Below the pieces are notes generated by a model. That model saw nothing but the letters and a program-made list of their open reading frames with translations. It was not told the origin of the DNA and made no database searches. The position numbers and the translations under genes were made by a program. Of a stretch of DNA of 64,000 nt, positions 11,020 to 20,800 are shown one piece after another (the stretch's first letter is position 1; each line of letters starts with the position of its first letter). The stretch is from Myxococcales bacterium. Lineage in GTDB: Bacteria; Myxococcota; B64-G9. The stretch is taken from positions 1 to 64,000 of the forward strand of contig JAAZNF010000106.1 of assembly GCA_012798435.1 (NCBI GenBank), given 5' to 3'.

Positions 11020-12630
11020 GTGGACACCGAACTCCTCCAGCGGACGCAGCTCTTCTCGTGTTGGCTATGCCTGGGGGGGCTGGCGGTGTGGGCCGCGGTG
11101 CGGCTCGGGGAGCGGCTGCGCCGGAAGCCGTGGCCGCGGCTGGCCGAGCCGCTGGGCGTTGTGCTGGCCGCGCTGGCGCTACGGTGTTTGTTCGCGCCCT
11201 TCGCGCCGATCCACGAGAACGCTCACGGCTACGAGTTCCTGGGCACGGTCTTCTCCTTGCAGGGGAGCTTCTACCACGGGGCGGGGTTCTACGCCTTTCA
11301 TCACCCGTTCACGCTGCTGTTCGGAGCCAGGCCCGAGAGCGTGTTCGGCGTGAACCTGGCGCTGTCGGCGCTGTCGGCGCTCCTTCTGCTACGGCTGTCG
11401 CGCCGGCTGGGCTTGCCGCCCGGGGCGGGCCTGGCGGCGGCCGTGGCCTGGAGCGCCTGGCCGGCGGCGGTGCGCTCGGCCGGCAGCGAGTGCTTCTTTC
11501 CGCTTTCGGTGTGCGCCTGCCTGGTAAGCTTGCTGACGTGGCTCGCCGCCTGGGAGCGGGGTCGGGTCCTCGACTTCGTCGCGGCCGCCCTGGCGGCGGC
11601 CTTCGCGATGCAGACGCGGCCGGAGCTTGTGCTGTGGCCGGTCTTGCTTTCGCTGGCCTGGCTGGCGCGGCCGGGGTGGAGCCGGGTGCTTCGCACTCCC
11701 GGACCGTACCTGGCGCTCGGCCTGTTTTTGCTGCTTACCGCTGGCTGGCTAGGGGGGCGCCTCCAGGCCTGGTCGCTGGAGGGGTTGCCGCAGCCGGTGC
11801 GCCTCGGCCTGCCGCGCACGCTGGAGGCCTTCTTTTCTTCCGATCATGTCTTGCTGAACCCGGCCTGGACCTCGCCGCTGCTGCCCGCGCTGGCGCTGGC
11901 GGGGGTGATCGGCCTCGGCCTCGAGCGGTGGCGGATGGCGGCCATTCTGCTCGGGGGCTACCTTCTGTTCTCCATCCCAGTGGTCGGAGTGGGCTCGGGG
12001 CTGGCCTCGGATCTACGCCTCCAGCAGCTGGCGGCGCCGTTCGCCTTCCTGCTCGCTGGAGCGGGCCTGGCTTTTTTGGCAGACCGCTTCGGGCCGCGGG
12101 CGCGGTATCCGGCGAAGGTGGGTCTGCTGGTTGCCCTGACGCTGTCGTCGCTCGTGCTGGTGGGGAAGGCGGCGACGGATTTCGCCCCTCAGCGTGAGTA
12201 CCGATTTCTCCAGCGCGCCGTCCCGCGCCTGCCGCAGGAGTGCGAGCTGGTGGTCGCCGATCGTTTCATGGCGCGCCGGCGCGTGAGCGCGGAGTTCCCG
12301 GCCTTCTGGCTGCCGCGCGCGAGGCTCGTCGAGGTGAGCCAGCTACTGGAAGAAGGCTCGGGCCCTGCGGCGGGCTGCCGGCTTTTCTATCGGGGCCTCG
12401 CCTGCGCCACCTTCCTCTCCGACGAGGAGGCGCCCCAGGTGGGCATCCGGCCCGAGTGCCGGCGGCTCGAGGAACGCTACCGCCTCGAGCCGTGGCTGGA
12501 GGAGCGCATCCCCGGCATCACCGACGCCAGTTTCCTGCTGCTGCCGCCGGACGGCGTCACGTTGGGCTTCTACCGCCTCTCGCCGCGCGGCATGTCGGCG
12601 GAACTCAATCCCGGCGGCCCAGTAAGGTGA
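11020..12630 (+). CDS. Polytopic membrane protein, possible GT-C-type glycosyltransferase
   Basis: 536-residue integral membrane protein with roughly ten hydrophobic segments in the first 390 residues and a soluble C-terminal domain of about 130 residues. The first extracytoplasmic loop carries a FAPIHENAHGYEF segment, where GT-C lipid-linked-sugar transferases (ArnT/PMT) have an acidic DE motif. The likeness is topological and weak, so substrate and function are unknown. The start is a GTG 3 nt after the uvrA stop, placing it in the same run. Its 3' end overlaps the convergent zinc-ribbon gene by 26 bp. Confidence 0.65.
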   Translation: MDTELLQRTQLFSCWLCLGGLAVWAAVRLGERLRRKPWPRLAEPLGVVLAALALRCLFAPFAPIHENAHGYEFLGTVFSLQGSFYHGAGFYAFHHPFTLLFGARPESVFGVNLALSALSALLLLRLSRRLGLPPGAGLAAAVAWSAWPAAVRSAGSECFFPLSVCACLVSLLTWLAAWERGRVLDFVAAALAAAFAMQTRPELVLWPVLLSLAWLARPGWSRVLRTPGPYLALGLFLLLTAGWLGGRLQAWSLEGLPQPVRLGLPRTLEAFFSSDHVLLNPAWTSPLLPALALAGVIGLGLERWRMAAILLGGYLLFSIPVVGVGSGLASDLRLQQLAAPFAFLLAGAGLAFLADRFGPRARYPAKVGLLVALTLSSLVLVGKAATDFAPQREYRFLQRAVPRLPQECELVVADRFMARRRVSAEFPAFWLPRARLVEVSQLLEEGSGPAAGCRLFYRGLACATFLSDEEAPQVGIRPECRRLEERYRLEPWLEERIPGITDASFLLLPPDGVTLGFYRLSPRGMSAELNPGGPVR

Positions 12631-13243
12631 CGGCCACGTAGGCCAGGCTGCCCAGGATGATCAACACGGCCAGCCACTTGAGCACTCGTCCGATGGTGGC
12701 GGCGGGGTTATCGCGCGGCGCGCCCGCCAGCGGTGCTCCTAGGCTGGCTTGTCCGAGCTGGGCTACCCGCTCCAGCATGCGCTGCGCCTGCGCATCTCGC
12801 CCCGGTTCGCGCGACCAGTGACGGTAGCGACGCACCGCGAAGTCCAGCCGGCCCGCGCTCAAGCAGGCGCTCTGGAACGCCTCGTGGGCTTGCTCGTCCT
12901 GCGGCTGCTCTCGCACCCGCTCCCAGGCCGCCACCGCCTCCGGCGGATCGGGCGGTAGCAGCGACGGATCGAAACGGGCGAACACCAATCCGCAGCGGTG
13001 ACAGGCCACCGGGTCGGCCTGGGCGTGGCCGCACTTGGGGCATACGGTATCGCTGGGCCCCCCCGGGATGGGCGGCGGGCCGTCGCCGGGGGTTGGCGCC
13101 TCCGCCGGCGGCGGCAGGTAACGCCGGTTCTCCACGAAGACCTGCTCGCCGCAGGCGCCGCAGAAAAAGCGCAGGCCCTGCTCCGAGGTGGCGAACCGCT
13201 CCAACTCCACGATCTCCTTGCAGCGCGGGCACTGGATCTTCAT
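12605..13243 (-). CDS. Zinc-ribbon protein with C-terminal membrane anchor
   Basis: 212-residue protein. It opens with a CPRC...CGAC zinc ribbon (residues 5-31 or so, the MJ0042 type common at the N-terminus of deltaproteobacterial proteins). A Pro-rich linker and a second ribbon, CPKCG...CHRCG, follow. A helical stretch around residues 105-165 leads to one transmembrane helix about 10 residues from the end, so it is probably tail-anchored with the ribbons in the cytoplasm. No function can be assigned. The ATG at 13243 overlaps the protease stop by ATGA; a GTG at 13258 is possible but less likely. It is third in a three-gene run read leftward from 16313. Confidence 0.75.
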   Translation of the reverse strand: MKIQCPRCKEIVELERFATSEQGLRFFCGACGEQVFVENRRYLPPPAEAPTPGDGPPPIPGGPSDTVCPKCGHAQADPVACHRCGLVFARFDPSLLPPDPPEAVAAWERVREQPQDEQAHEAFQSACLSAGRLDFAVRRYRHWSREPGRDAQAQRMLERVAQLGQASLGAPLAGAPRDNPAATIGRVLKWLAVLIILGSLAYVAVTLLGRRD

Positions 13244-14184
13244 GGCAGCGGGCTCCACAGCGAGGGGGTGAAGGTCAGCACGAACAGGGCCAGCGTCGCC
13301 AGGCCCAGGCGGCGGCGTGTCGGCGAGGGCTCGGGATCATCGGCCGCGGCGATGGCCGGGTGCCGGCCGCCCACGAAGCGCAGCAGCACGGTCCATACCA
13401 GCCACGGCAGCATGCCCGAGCCCCAGCTCAGCCAGGGAAGCCACCCGCGCTCACGCGCGAGCGCCGCCGTGTCGTCGAAGACCAGCAGGAGTTCACAGGC
13501 GAGGCCCAGTAGTCCCAGCACGAAGACAGCGACGTGCACCGTCCGGGAGAGGCGCCGGTGCGTGTCGGCTCCGAACAAGGCGTACGCCACGTGGCCGCCG
13601 TCGAGCTGTCCCGCCGGCAGCAAATTGAGGCTGGTGACCAGCAGTCCCAGCCACCCCGCCCAGGCCAGCGGGTGCAGCAGCACGTCCTGGGAAGGCCCCA
13701 TCTCGGGATGGGCCAGGCGCTTGAGCCCGAGGTACAAGAGGGAGTTCCCCTCTAGCATGGCGCCTTGCGGGAGATCGCTCATCTCCACCACCGGCGACAA
13801 GTGGAGGCCGACCAGGCACACCAGGAGCGCCGGCAACAGGCCCGCCAGCGGCCCCCCCATGCCGATGTCGAGCAAGGCGCTGCGCGAGCGCGGCGGTTCG
13901 CGCATGCGGATGACCGCCCCGAAGGTCCCCACCGGGGGGAACGGGGCCGGCAGGAAGTAGGGCAGGGAGGCCTCCACCCGGTGGCGCCGGGCGGCCAGGT
14001 AGTGTCCCATCTCGTGGACGAGCAGGATGCTCATGATGGCCGCGGCGAACATGCCTCCGGCGGCCGCATTCAGGCCCGGGCCCCCGGCCGACCAGGCCCC
14101 GGCCAGGAAGGTGGTGGCGCAGGTGAGAAGAAACAGCAGAAGGTGCAGCCCGTATCGGTGGTTGCGGCCTGAGCGGTTGTCCAC
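13240..14184 (-). CDS. Site-2 protease family (M50) intramembrane metalloprotease
   Basis: About 314-residue membrane protein with the M50 zinc motif HEMGH at residues 57-61 and the second metal-ligand motif LLPAGQLDGGH, both in hydrophobic segments. Site-2 proteases cut membrane-embedded substrates such as anti-sigma factors; the substrate here is unknown. The reading frame is open well upstream (to 14601), but that part is a shadow of the preceding gene, rich in Arg/Pro. I chose the GTG at 14184, which has a GGGAG about 9 nt before it and gives a start just ahead of the first membrane helix. The zinc-ribbon gene overlaps its stop by ATGA. Confidence 0.85.
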   Translation of the reverse strand: MDNRSGRNHRYGLHLLLFLLTCATTFLAGAWSAGGPGLNAAAGGMFAAAIMSILLVHEMGHYLAARRHRVEASLPYFLPAPFPPVGTFGAVIRMREPPRSRSALLDIGMGGPLAGLLPALLVCLVGLHLSPVVEMSDLPQGAMLEGNSLLYLGLKRLAHPEMGPSQDVLLHPLAWAGWLGLLVTSLNLLPAGQLDGGHVAYALFGADTHRRLSRTVHVAVFVLGLLGLACELLLVFDDTAALARERGWLPWLSWGSGMLPWLVWTVLLRFVGGRHPAIAAADDPEPSPTRRRLGLATLALFVLTFTPSLWSPLP

Positions 14185-14234
14185 GTCGCGCCACTCCCGG
14201 GTGTCACCGTCGCTTGGCGGTGGTGAGTTCGGGT

Positions 14235-16313
14235 TCAGCCCCGGCCGGCGGGGGGCGGCTGGGTCGGGTCGAGCTCGATGATCTCGTCCTTGCGGATGGT
14301 GAGCAAAAACAGGTTCTTCTCGGCCTCGCCATCGGGGCCGAAGCTGGTGGTGCCGGTCGCGAGCTCCAGGTTCTTCACCGAGAGCAGCGCCTTCTGGAAC
14401 TGCACCCGCTCGGCGGGCCGGGCGCTCTCTATGACGTGGCGCACCAGCCGGCCGGTGTCGTAGGCCTCGGCCTCGACCAGGCCGGGCTCGCGGTCGAAGG
14501 CGTTCTTGAACTTGCCCACGAACAGCGCCGTGGCCGGGCGGGCGCTGCGCACGAAGAACCCGTCGCTGAAGATGGCGCCCTGCACGTAGCGATCGGCCCA
14601 CTGGATGAGGTTGAGGTTGTTCCAGCCGTCGCCGCCCAGGAGGCGCACCATGTCCAGCTTGTCGCGCTTGAGGGCCTTCTTGATGCGGTCCTGTTGCCAG
14701 CGGCTATCCGTCCACAGCACGATGTCCTCGTAGGCGATGGCCGGCGCCACCAGGGCCACCGTCTCGGCCACGTCCGGCACGAACAGCACGTCGAAGTCCA
14801 CGATGGGGCTCAGGCGCTTGACCAGCTTCTCCCAGGCCCGGTGGCGCGCCAGGGCGGTCTGGGCCTCGGCCTTGATCTTCAGCCACTCCTCGCGGAAGTC
14901 CCAGCGGGTCTCCAGGTAGAAGCGCCCCACCATCTTCTTGATGGGCTCGCCGAAGTCCTTGGCGTCGGGCTCGTACTTCTCGGCGGCCCGCACCTCCCCC
15001 TGGCGTCGGCTCACCTCGTCCCAGAAGGCGTTGGCGAAGGCTACCCCGTACCAGTCGTTGGGGTAGAGCAGGGCGAAGCGCTTGGCGGAAAGCTTGTCCA
15101 TGGCGTAGCCGACCAGCAGGCGCGCCTGGGCGGACAGGGTGAGGAAGTTGCGGAACACGAACCGCCCCAGCCCCACGATGTCCTCGCGCCCGCACAGGGT
15201 GATGATGGGCACCTCCAACTCCTCGGCCTTGATCGCGGCGGCCCGGGCCTCCTGGGAGAACATGGGCCCCACGATGGCCACCACGTGCTCGTTGAACACC
15301 AGGTCCTCCACCTGGGCCGCGGCCTGGTCGGGAGTGCCGGCGCTGTCGCGGATGATGAGCAGCGGGCCGTTGGCGCCCGCCGGGCCGTCGTCGAGCACCC
15401 CGGCGCCGAGCTGCAGTCCCTCCAGCGCCTTCTGGCCGTAGTCGCGGTACTGGCCGGTGAGCGGCAGCAACACCCCGATGGCCTGGCGGTTCACCGCGGC
15501 GCGGTCCAGGATGCGCTTGAGCAGCCGGCCGGCCACGCCCGCCTGCGGGTGGCCGGGGAAGGCGCCGGCGAAGGTCTCCAGCGCCCGGCGTGCCTCGGCG
15601 AAGTCGTGGATGTGGTAGAAGATCTTTCCCAGCTTGAGCTGGAGCAGATCGATGGGGAAGCGGTTGCCCAGGCGATCCTTGAGCAGCTCCAGCGCCTCGC
15701 GCACCTCGCGGAAGGACAAGCGCCGGTCGATGAGGTCGAGCACGGCCTCGCGGATGGCTTCCTGCGGGGCGCCCTCGGGCGCGAGCTCCAGCCAGCGGCT
15801 GTACCACAGCAACGCGCCGACGTTCTGCCCGCCCTGGGCGTAGCTGCGGGCCAAAAACTCCGCCACCCGGGGGCGGTCGGTCGCCGGCAGGCGATCCCAC
15901 AGGGGCTCGAGGGTCTGCATGGCCTCGTCCATGCGCCCCAGTCGGGTCAGGGCCAGACCGAGCTGGGTGAGCGCCGTCAGGTAATGCGGGCTCTGGGGAA
16001 AGTCCCCCACCAGGCGCCGGAAGGCGTCCGCCGCCTCCGCCGGCTGGTTCTGCGAAAGAAGCAGATCGCCCAGCGACTTCAGCGCGGTGTCGGTCTGGGG
16101 ATCGGAGGGGAAGTGCTGCAAGAACTCCCGGTACGCGGCGATGGCCTCTTCGGCCTTGCCTTCTCGCTCCAGGGCTTGCGCGCGCTCGATGGTTTCGCCG
16201 CGCGCCTGCTCCCGCGGGACCTCCTTGCCGCCGATGATCACCGTGGGGGGCGGGCAGCCGGTGAGTAGCAGGCCCAACACCAAGAGTAGCAATGCCGCCG
16301 GATACGCGCGCAT
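14235..16313 (-). CDS. TPR and periplasmic-binding-domain lipoprotein, LpoA-like
   Basis: 692-residue lipoprotein with lipobox LLLTGC (Cys19). Residues about 40-270 are TPR-like helical repeats (AIAAYREFLQHFPSDP is typical). Residues about 290-690 form a type I periplasmic-binding fold of the branched-chain amino acid receptor kind (IGVLLPLTGQYRDYGQKALEG, VVAIVGPMFS). This pairing is that of LpoA, the outer-membrane activator of penicillin-binding protein 1A, though receptor-like uses are possible. The ATG follows GGAGG at good spacing, and a strong promoter sits just upstream. The site-2 protease begins about 50 nt after its stop, so envelope surveillance is a plausible shared theme. Confidence 0.8.
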   Translation of the reverse strand: MRAYPAALLLLVLGLLLTGCPPPTVIIGGKEVPREQARGETIERAQALEREGKAEEAIAAYREFLQHFPSDPQTDTALKSLGDLLLSQNQPAEAADAFRRLVGDFPQSPHYLTALTQLGLALTRLGRMDEAMQTLEPLWDRLPATDRPRVAEFLARSYAQGGQNVGALLWYSRWLELAPEGAPQEAIREAVLDLIDRRLSFREVREALELLKDRLGNRFPIDLLQLKLGKIFYHIHDFAEARRALETFAGAFPGHPQAGVAGRLLKRILDRAAVNRQAIGVLLPLTGQYRDYGQKALEGLQLGAGVLDDGPAGANGPLLIIRDSAGTPDQAAAQVEDLVFNEHVVAIVGPMFSQEARAAAIKAEELEVPIITLCGREDIVGLGRFVFRNFLTLSAQARLLVGYAMDKLSAKRFALLYPNDWYGVAFANAFWDEVSRRQGEVRAAEKYEPDAKDFGEPIKKMVGRFYLETRWDFREEWLKIKAEAQTALARHRAWEKLVKRLSPIVDFDVLFVPDVAETVALVAPAIAYEDIVLWTDSRWQQDRIKKALKRDKLDMVRLLGGDGWNNLNLIQWADRYVQGAIFSDGFFVRSARPATALFVGKFKNAFDREPGLVEAEAYDTGRLVRHVIESARPAERVQFQKALLSVKNLELATGTTSFGPDGEAEKNLFLLTIRKDEIIELDPTQPPPAGRG

Positions 16314-16338
16314 CGAGCCACCTCCGTGCCGCGGGAGC

Positions 16339-16367
16339 AGTATAGCCGCGGGGCCTTGGAGGCGCAA
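16339..16367 (-). promoter_or_regulatory. Promoter of the LpoA-like/site-2 protease run
   Basis: On the minus strand TTGCGC (16367-16362), 17-nt spacer, TATACT (16344-16339). The expected start of transcription near 16332 leaves a leader of about 19 nt containing the GGAGG ribosome site of the gene at 16313. It is divergent from the promoter of the aminotransferase. Confidence 0.7.
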
Positions 16368-16390
16368 ACTGTCTCGCGGGCGGCTCCGGA

Positions 16391-16419
16391 TTGACATCCG
16401 ACACCTGTCCACGCACACT
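16391..16419 (+). promoter_or_regulatory. Promoter predicted to give a leaderless aminotransferase mRNA
   Basis: Consensus -35 TTGACA (16391-16396), 17-nt spacer, -10 CACACT (16414-16419). Only 6 nt separate the -10 from the ATG at 16426, so transcription should begin at or next to the A of the start codon. No Shine-Dalgarno precedes that ATG, which agrees with leaderless translation. Confidence 0.6.
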
Positions 16420-16425
16420 ACGCCC

Positions 16426-17613
16426 ATGGCCATCTCCAAGAAGATCGAAGCCTTCATGACCCGCGCCTCGTGGATCCGCCGCATGTTCGAGGAGGGACAG
16501 CGCCTGCGCGCGCTGCACGGCCCCGACGCGGTGTGCGACTTCACCCTGGGCAACCCCCTGCTGGAGCCGCCCCGGGCGGTGCAGGAGGCGCTCCAGCGCG
16601 CGGTGAACCATCCCGAGCCCGGCATGCACCGCTACATGCCGAACGCCGGCTACCCCGAGTGCCGCCGGCGGGTGGCGGAGTACGTGGCGGCCGAGAGCAA
16701 GCTTCCCGTGCAGCCCGAGGACGTGCTCATGACCACCGGGGCGGGTGCCGGCCTGAACGTGGCCCTGCGCGCCCTGTGCGACCCCGGCGACGAAGTGGTG
16801 GTGATCGCGCCGTTCTTTCCGGAGTACGCCTTCTACCTGGACAACCACGGGCTCACCATGAAGACCGCCGCCGCGGCGGCGAACTTCGACCTCGATCTCG
16901 CCGCCCTGGAGGCCGCGCTGGGCCCGCGCACCCGCGCGCTCATCCTCAACTCGCCCAACAACCCCACCGGCCGCATGTACTCGGCCGAGCGCCTGCGCGA
17001 GCTGGGCGAGCTGCTCTCGCGTGCGGAGGCGAAGCACGGCGCGCCCATCACCCTGCTCTCCGACGAGCCCTACCGCAAACTGGTGTACGACGGCCTGCGC
17101 ACGCCCGACATCTTCGCGGCCTATGACAACGTGGTGCTGGTGAACTCGCACTCCAAGGACCTGGGCCTGGCCGGGGAGCGCATCGGCTGGGCGGTGGTGT
17201 CGCCGCGGCACCGGGACCGGCCGGCGCTGCGCGAGGCCATGGTGTTCACCAACCGCACCTTGGGGTTCGTCAACGCACCGGCGCTCTTCCAGCGGGTGGT
17301 GAGCCAAGCACTGGACGCCTCGGTGGACATCGCCGCCTACCAGGATCTGCGCGACCGCATGTGCGGTGTGCTCAGGCGCGCCGGTCTCGAGTTCGTCGTG
17401 CCCCAGGGCGCCTTCTACGTCTTCCCGCGCACGCCCATCCCAGACGATCTGACCTTCGTGCAGATGCTGGTGCGCCACCGGGTGCTGGCGGTGCCGGGGA
17501 GCGGCTTCGGCCGTGGGGGGCACATGCGGGTGTGCTTCTCGGTGCCCTCCGCCGAGATCGAGCGCTCCGCGGAGGGGTTCTGCCGCGCGGTCGAGGAGGC
17601 GCAGCGGGCGTAG
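16426..17613 (+). CDS. Pyridoxal phosphate-dependent aminotransferase (class I/II)
   Basis: 395-residue fold-type I aminotransferase. The PLP-phosphate region (TTGAGAGLNVAL), the SPNNPTGRMY segment, the SDEPYRKLVYD segment (Asp binding the pyridine nitrogen) and the catalytic Lys in NSHSKDLGLAGERIGW are all visible. The substrate is not evident; the sequence resembles aspartate/aromatic-type family members. The ATG at 16426 has no ribosome site but lies 6 nt after a -10 box. It is transcribed away from the LpoA-like gene and ends in front of a region with unusual inverted repeats. Confidence 0.9.
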   Translation: MAISKKIEAFMTRASWIRRMFEEGQRLRALHGPDAVCDFTLGNPLLEPPRAVQEALQRAVNHPEPGMHRYMPNAGYPECRRRVAEYVAAESKLPVQPEDVLMTTGAGAGLNVALRALCDPGDEVVVIAPFFPEYAFYLDNHGLTMKTAAAAANFDLDLAALEAALGPRTRALILNSPNNPTGRMYSAERLRELGELLSRAEAKHGAPITLLSDEPYRKLVYDGLRTPDIFAAYDNVVLVNSHSKDLGLAGERIGWAVVSPRHRDRPALREAMVFTNRTLGFVNAPALFQRVVSQALDASVDIAAYQDLRDRMCGVLRRAGLEFVVPQGAFYVFPRTPIPDDLTFVQMLVRHRVLAVPGSGFGRGGHMRVCFSVPSAEIERSAEGFCRAVEEAQRA

Positions 17614-17649
17614 CGGGTATCGTATCTCGGCGATGGTCGGGGGCGTACC

Positions 17650-17748
17650 AGATCCATCGAGTTCTGGGTAGAGGTCTTGGGGGCGAGTTGCGAATCGAGC
17701 CCAGACCCTCGATGGCATAGCCAGAGCGGGAACTGGCCCAAGACAGAT
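17650..17748. other. Two interleaved inverted repeats (pseudoknot-like) between convergent genes
   Basis: Arm A is CCATCGAG plus TCTGGG (17654-17661, 17663-17668); its partner is CCCAGA plus CTCGATGG (17700-17705, 17708-17715), 14 pairs with a small internal loop. Arm B, GTCTTGGG (17674-17681), lies in the 31-nt loop of A and is matched exactly by CCCAAGAC (17737-17744) outside it. The order A-B-A'-B' is that of an H-type pseudoknot. It lies in the 198-nt gap between the 3' ends of the aminotransferase and S41 protease genes, with no U-run, so it is not an ordinary terminator. No ORF is supported there. Confidence 0.5.
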
Positions 17749-17811
17749 CCAGAGGAAATCACCGGAGGATGGGAGGCGCTGGCTTGCCGGATCGCGGGAC
17801 GTGCCTCAGCG

Positions 17812-20800
17812 TCACTCCATCAACAGGGACTCGGGGTCTTCCTCGACGCCGGTGTCATCCACCTTCTTGAAGTCCAGGCCACCGGGGCGGGTGACGATCA
17901 GGGTCTGCTGCGCCGCGAACTGGGTGCCCTCGCGGGCCACGATGGTGATGAAGTTCGGGCCCGGGTCGAGCGAGAGGTTCACCTCGAAGGGGAGCCGGCG
18001 CGGGTTGCCGCCCTCGGCCCCGGTCTCCAGGAACACCTTGTCGCTCCCCAGCCATACCGCCACGTCGCGCACGTCGGCGTCGTCGTTGCGCACCAGGCCG
18101 CGCAGGGTGACCGTGCTGTCATTGGAGAGGTACTCGGGCAACGCCTCCAGCTCGATGACGGGCGGGGTGAACTGGCAGAAGACAATGGGGTTCCCGCTCG
18201 GCGCCCGTCGGGTGGGGGCGACCGCGTCGTCGCGCACCCAGCCCAGCCAGCCGTTGGGGGCGGAAAGCCGGAGGAAGCGCCCCGCCCGCCGGTCGGCGGC
18301 GAAGACCGTACCCTTCTTGAGCCAGCCCACGGTCGCGGCGTCGTCCGCCGGACGCTCGCGCAGCTCGGCCCGCGAGGCGCGCACCTCCAGGTTGGACTGG
18401 GTCTTCTCGATGCGGTAGGGCGGGTTGGGAACGAGCGGCAGGCGCACGTCGGCGGTCTGACCCGCGCCCAGGGTGGCGTCGTAGAGGTTGAGCTCCATCT
18501 TGAGCTCGGAGGCCGCCACGTCCTGGGGCACCCGGAAGGCGAAGTGCTCGCTCCGGCTCTGCCCCGGCGGGATGTCCTTGAAGGTGACCTGGCCCCGGCC
18601 GGTTTCGAGGAACAGGTCGCGGCCGGACTGGTTTTTGAGGAACCCCTTGGCCTCGAAGGCTGGCCCGGCGCCGAGGTTGTGCACGGTGACCTCCAGCTCG
18701 ATCTTCTCACCGGGTTGGATGGCACCGTCGCCGTTGCCGTCGCGATCGACCACCCGCAGGGAGTAGCCGAAGGCGGGCAGGGGCAGGCCCTGGGTGGAGA
18801 TGGGAACGTTCAGCGGCGTGGGGGCCGGGCTCCCCTCGGCGAAGAAGGTGAGCCGGAGATCGTCGGTGCGAGTGTGGGTGTTGCGCGGGATCTTCAGCGG
18901 CACCTCGAAGCTGCGCGTCTCGCCGGGGTTGATGCGACCGAACAAGAACTCGCGCTTGTCGAAGAGCCGGTGCTTGCAGGCCGACTCCGCGCGCAGGCGG
19001 TAGATGGGCTCGCTGCCCGTGTTGCGCACGCTCAGGGCGAGGCGTACCTTGCTGTCGGCGCGGGCCCGGCCCTGCGCGTCCACCCCCTCGCCGATCAGTC
19101 GGAACGAGGCCTCGCCCCGGCCCCCCTGGGCGGTGCCCGCGGTCCAGTCCACCCCGAGCTTGCGCAGGCGCTCCTCCAGGTTCTTCTGCTCGCGCGCGGT
19201 CACCTCCTTGAGGAAGCCCGCCGCCTGGTCCAGCATGGTCGTGCCGCGGTTGCTCGGCGCGCGAAGCAAGAGGTCGTGGGCCAGCCGGATCTCGTAGTCC
19301 TCCTTGAACCCTGGCTCCTCGATCGGAGGCTCCTCGCCCTCGGCGAGCTGCGGCGGGGCCTCCTTGAGGTAGGCGATCTGAACGGCGGGTTTCAGCACGG
19401 CGTTGGCGTGCCGCCGCAGGTGGGCGGGGATGTCCCGCTCGCGGAAACGCTCCGGCTGGGCGAAAGCCTCCACCGTGTCCTTGTCGACGATCATGGGGAT
19501 CATCTGAATGTCCGGGGTCACGCCCACTTCCTGGATGGAGACGTCCCCGGGGATGAGGTACTCGGCCACGGTCAGCTTGAGGCAGGCGCCGCTCACCGAG
19601 GCCGGCACGTGCTCGTTCAGTACTTGCACCGAGCCCTTGCCGAAGGTCTGGTCGCCGAGCAGGACGGCCCGGTCCAGGTTCTTGAGCGCGCCGGCCAGGA
19701 TCTCCGAGGCCGAGGCCGAGCCGGCGTTCACCAGCACCACCAGCGGCAGGTCGGGCTCCACCGCGTCGCCGGTGGCCCGCTGCTCCTCGCGGTTCTTCTG
19801 CTCCGGCTTGTCCGGGGTGCCGTCCTCGCTGTAGGCCACCGTGGCCACGATGATGCCGCTCTGCAAGAAGAGGTCGGCCACCTGCACCGCGGCCTTGAGC
19901 AGCCCGCCGGCGTTGTTGCGAAGGTCCAGGATCAGCCCGCGCAGGCCCTTGGCCTCGCGTTTCATCTCGTTGAGGTGGCGCAGCAGGTCGCCGGGGGTGT
20001 TCTTGGCGAAGTCCTGGATCTGGATGTAGCCCACCCGATCCGCGAGCAGCTTGGACTCGATGGAGCGCACCTGGATGGTCTCGCGGGTCATGACGTAGGG
20101 GTGGGGCTCGCTCCAGCCCTGCCGCATGATCCAGATGGTGACCTTGGTGCCGGGTTTGCCACGCAGCATGTTCACCGCCTCGTCCAGCGGTAGGTTGACG
20201 GTGCTCTGGTCGTTGATGCGCACGATCTGGTCCATGGCGCGCAGACCCAGGCGGGCGGCTGGAGTGTCCGGCAGGGGGCTGATGATGGTGAGCGCGCCCT
20301 TGCGGATGGCGATGCGGATGCCCAGTCCGCCGAACTCGCCCTGGGTCTTGAGCTGCATCTCGCGGAACAACTCGGGGGGCAAGAGGTTGCTGTGCGGATC
20401 CAGCGAGGAGAGCAAACCGTTGATGGCGGCGAACTCGATGTCCTTGGGATCGGTGCCCGGCTCGAGGTTGGCGGCCAAAAAGCGGAAGACCGGCACCAGG
20501 GCGTAGTTCATCTCCCAGATGGTCTTGGGGTTGCCGATGGGAAACTCCTGCCGCTTGCCGCCGGCCTGCACCCGGGCCACCAGGTTCTTCTCACTGCCGG
20601 TGACCTCGCTGGACGCTTTTTCGCCAAGGCTGATCTCCACGTTGGGCGTGCGCCGCTCCAGGTACTGCAGGGTGCGGCGCAGCATGGCCTCGGGGCGGAT
20701 GCGCGAGGGATCCACGTAGTCCTGCTTGAGCTGGAGGATGGTCCAGGAGAGGACCTCCATGCGGTTGAGGTCATAGGTGCTCTTCGGCGCGGTGGCCTGG

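Noticed and set aside
14185-14601. Long N-terminal extension of the site-2 protease
   Set aside because: It reads as an Arg/Pro-rich shadow of the LpoA-like gene, and the protease starts sensibly at 14184 before its first membrane helix.
14704-17718. Minus-strand ORF of 1004 codons across the aminotransferase
   Set aside because: It runs out of frame through the LpoA-like gene and antisense to an aminotransferase with all its PLP motifs.
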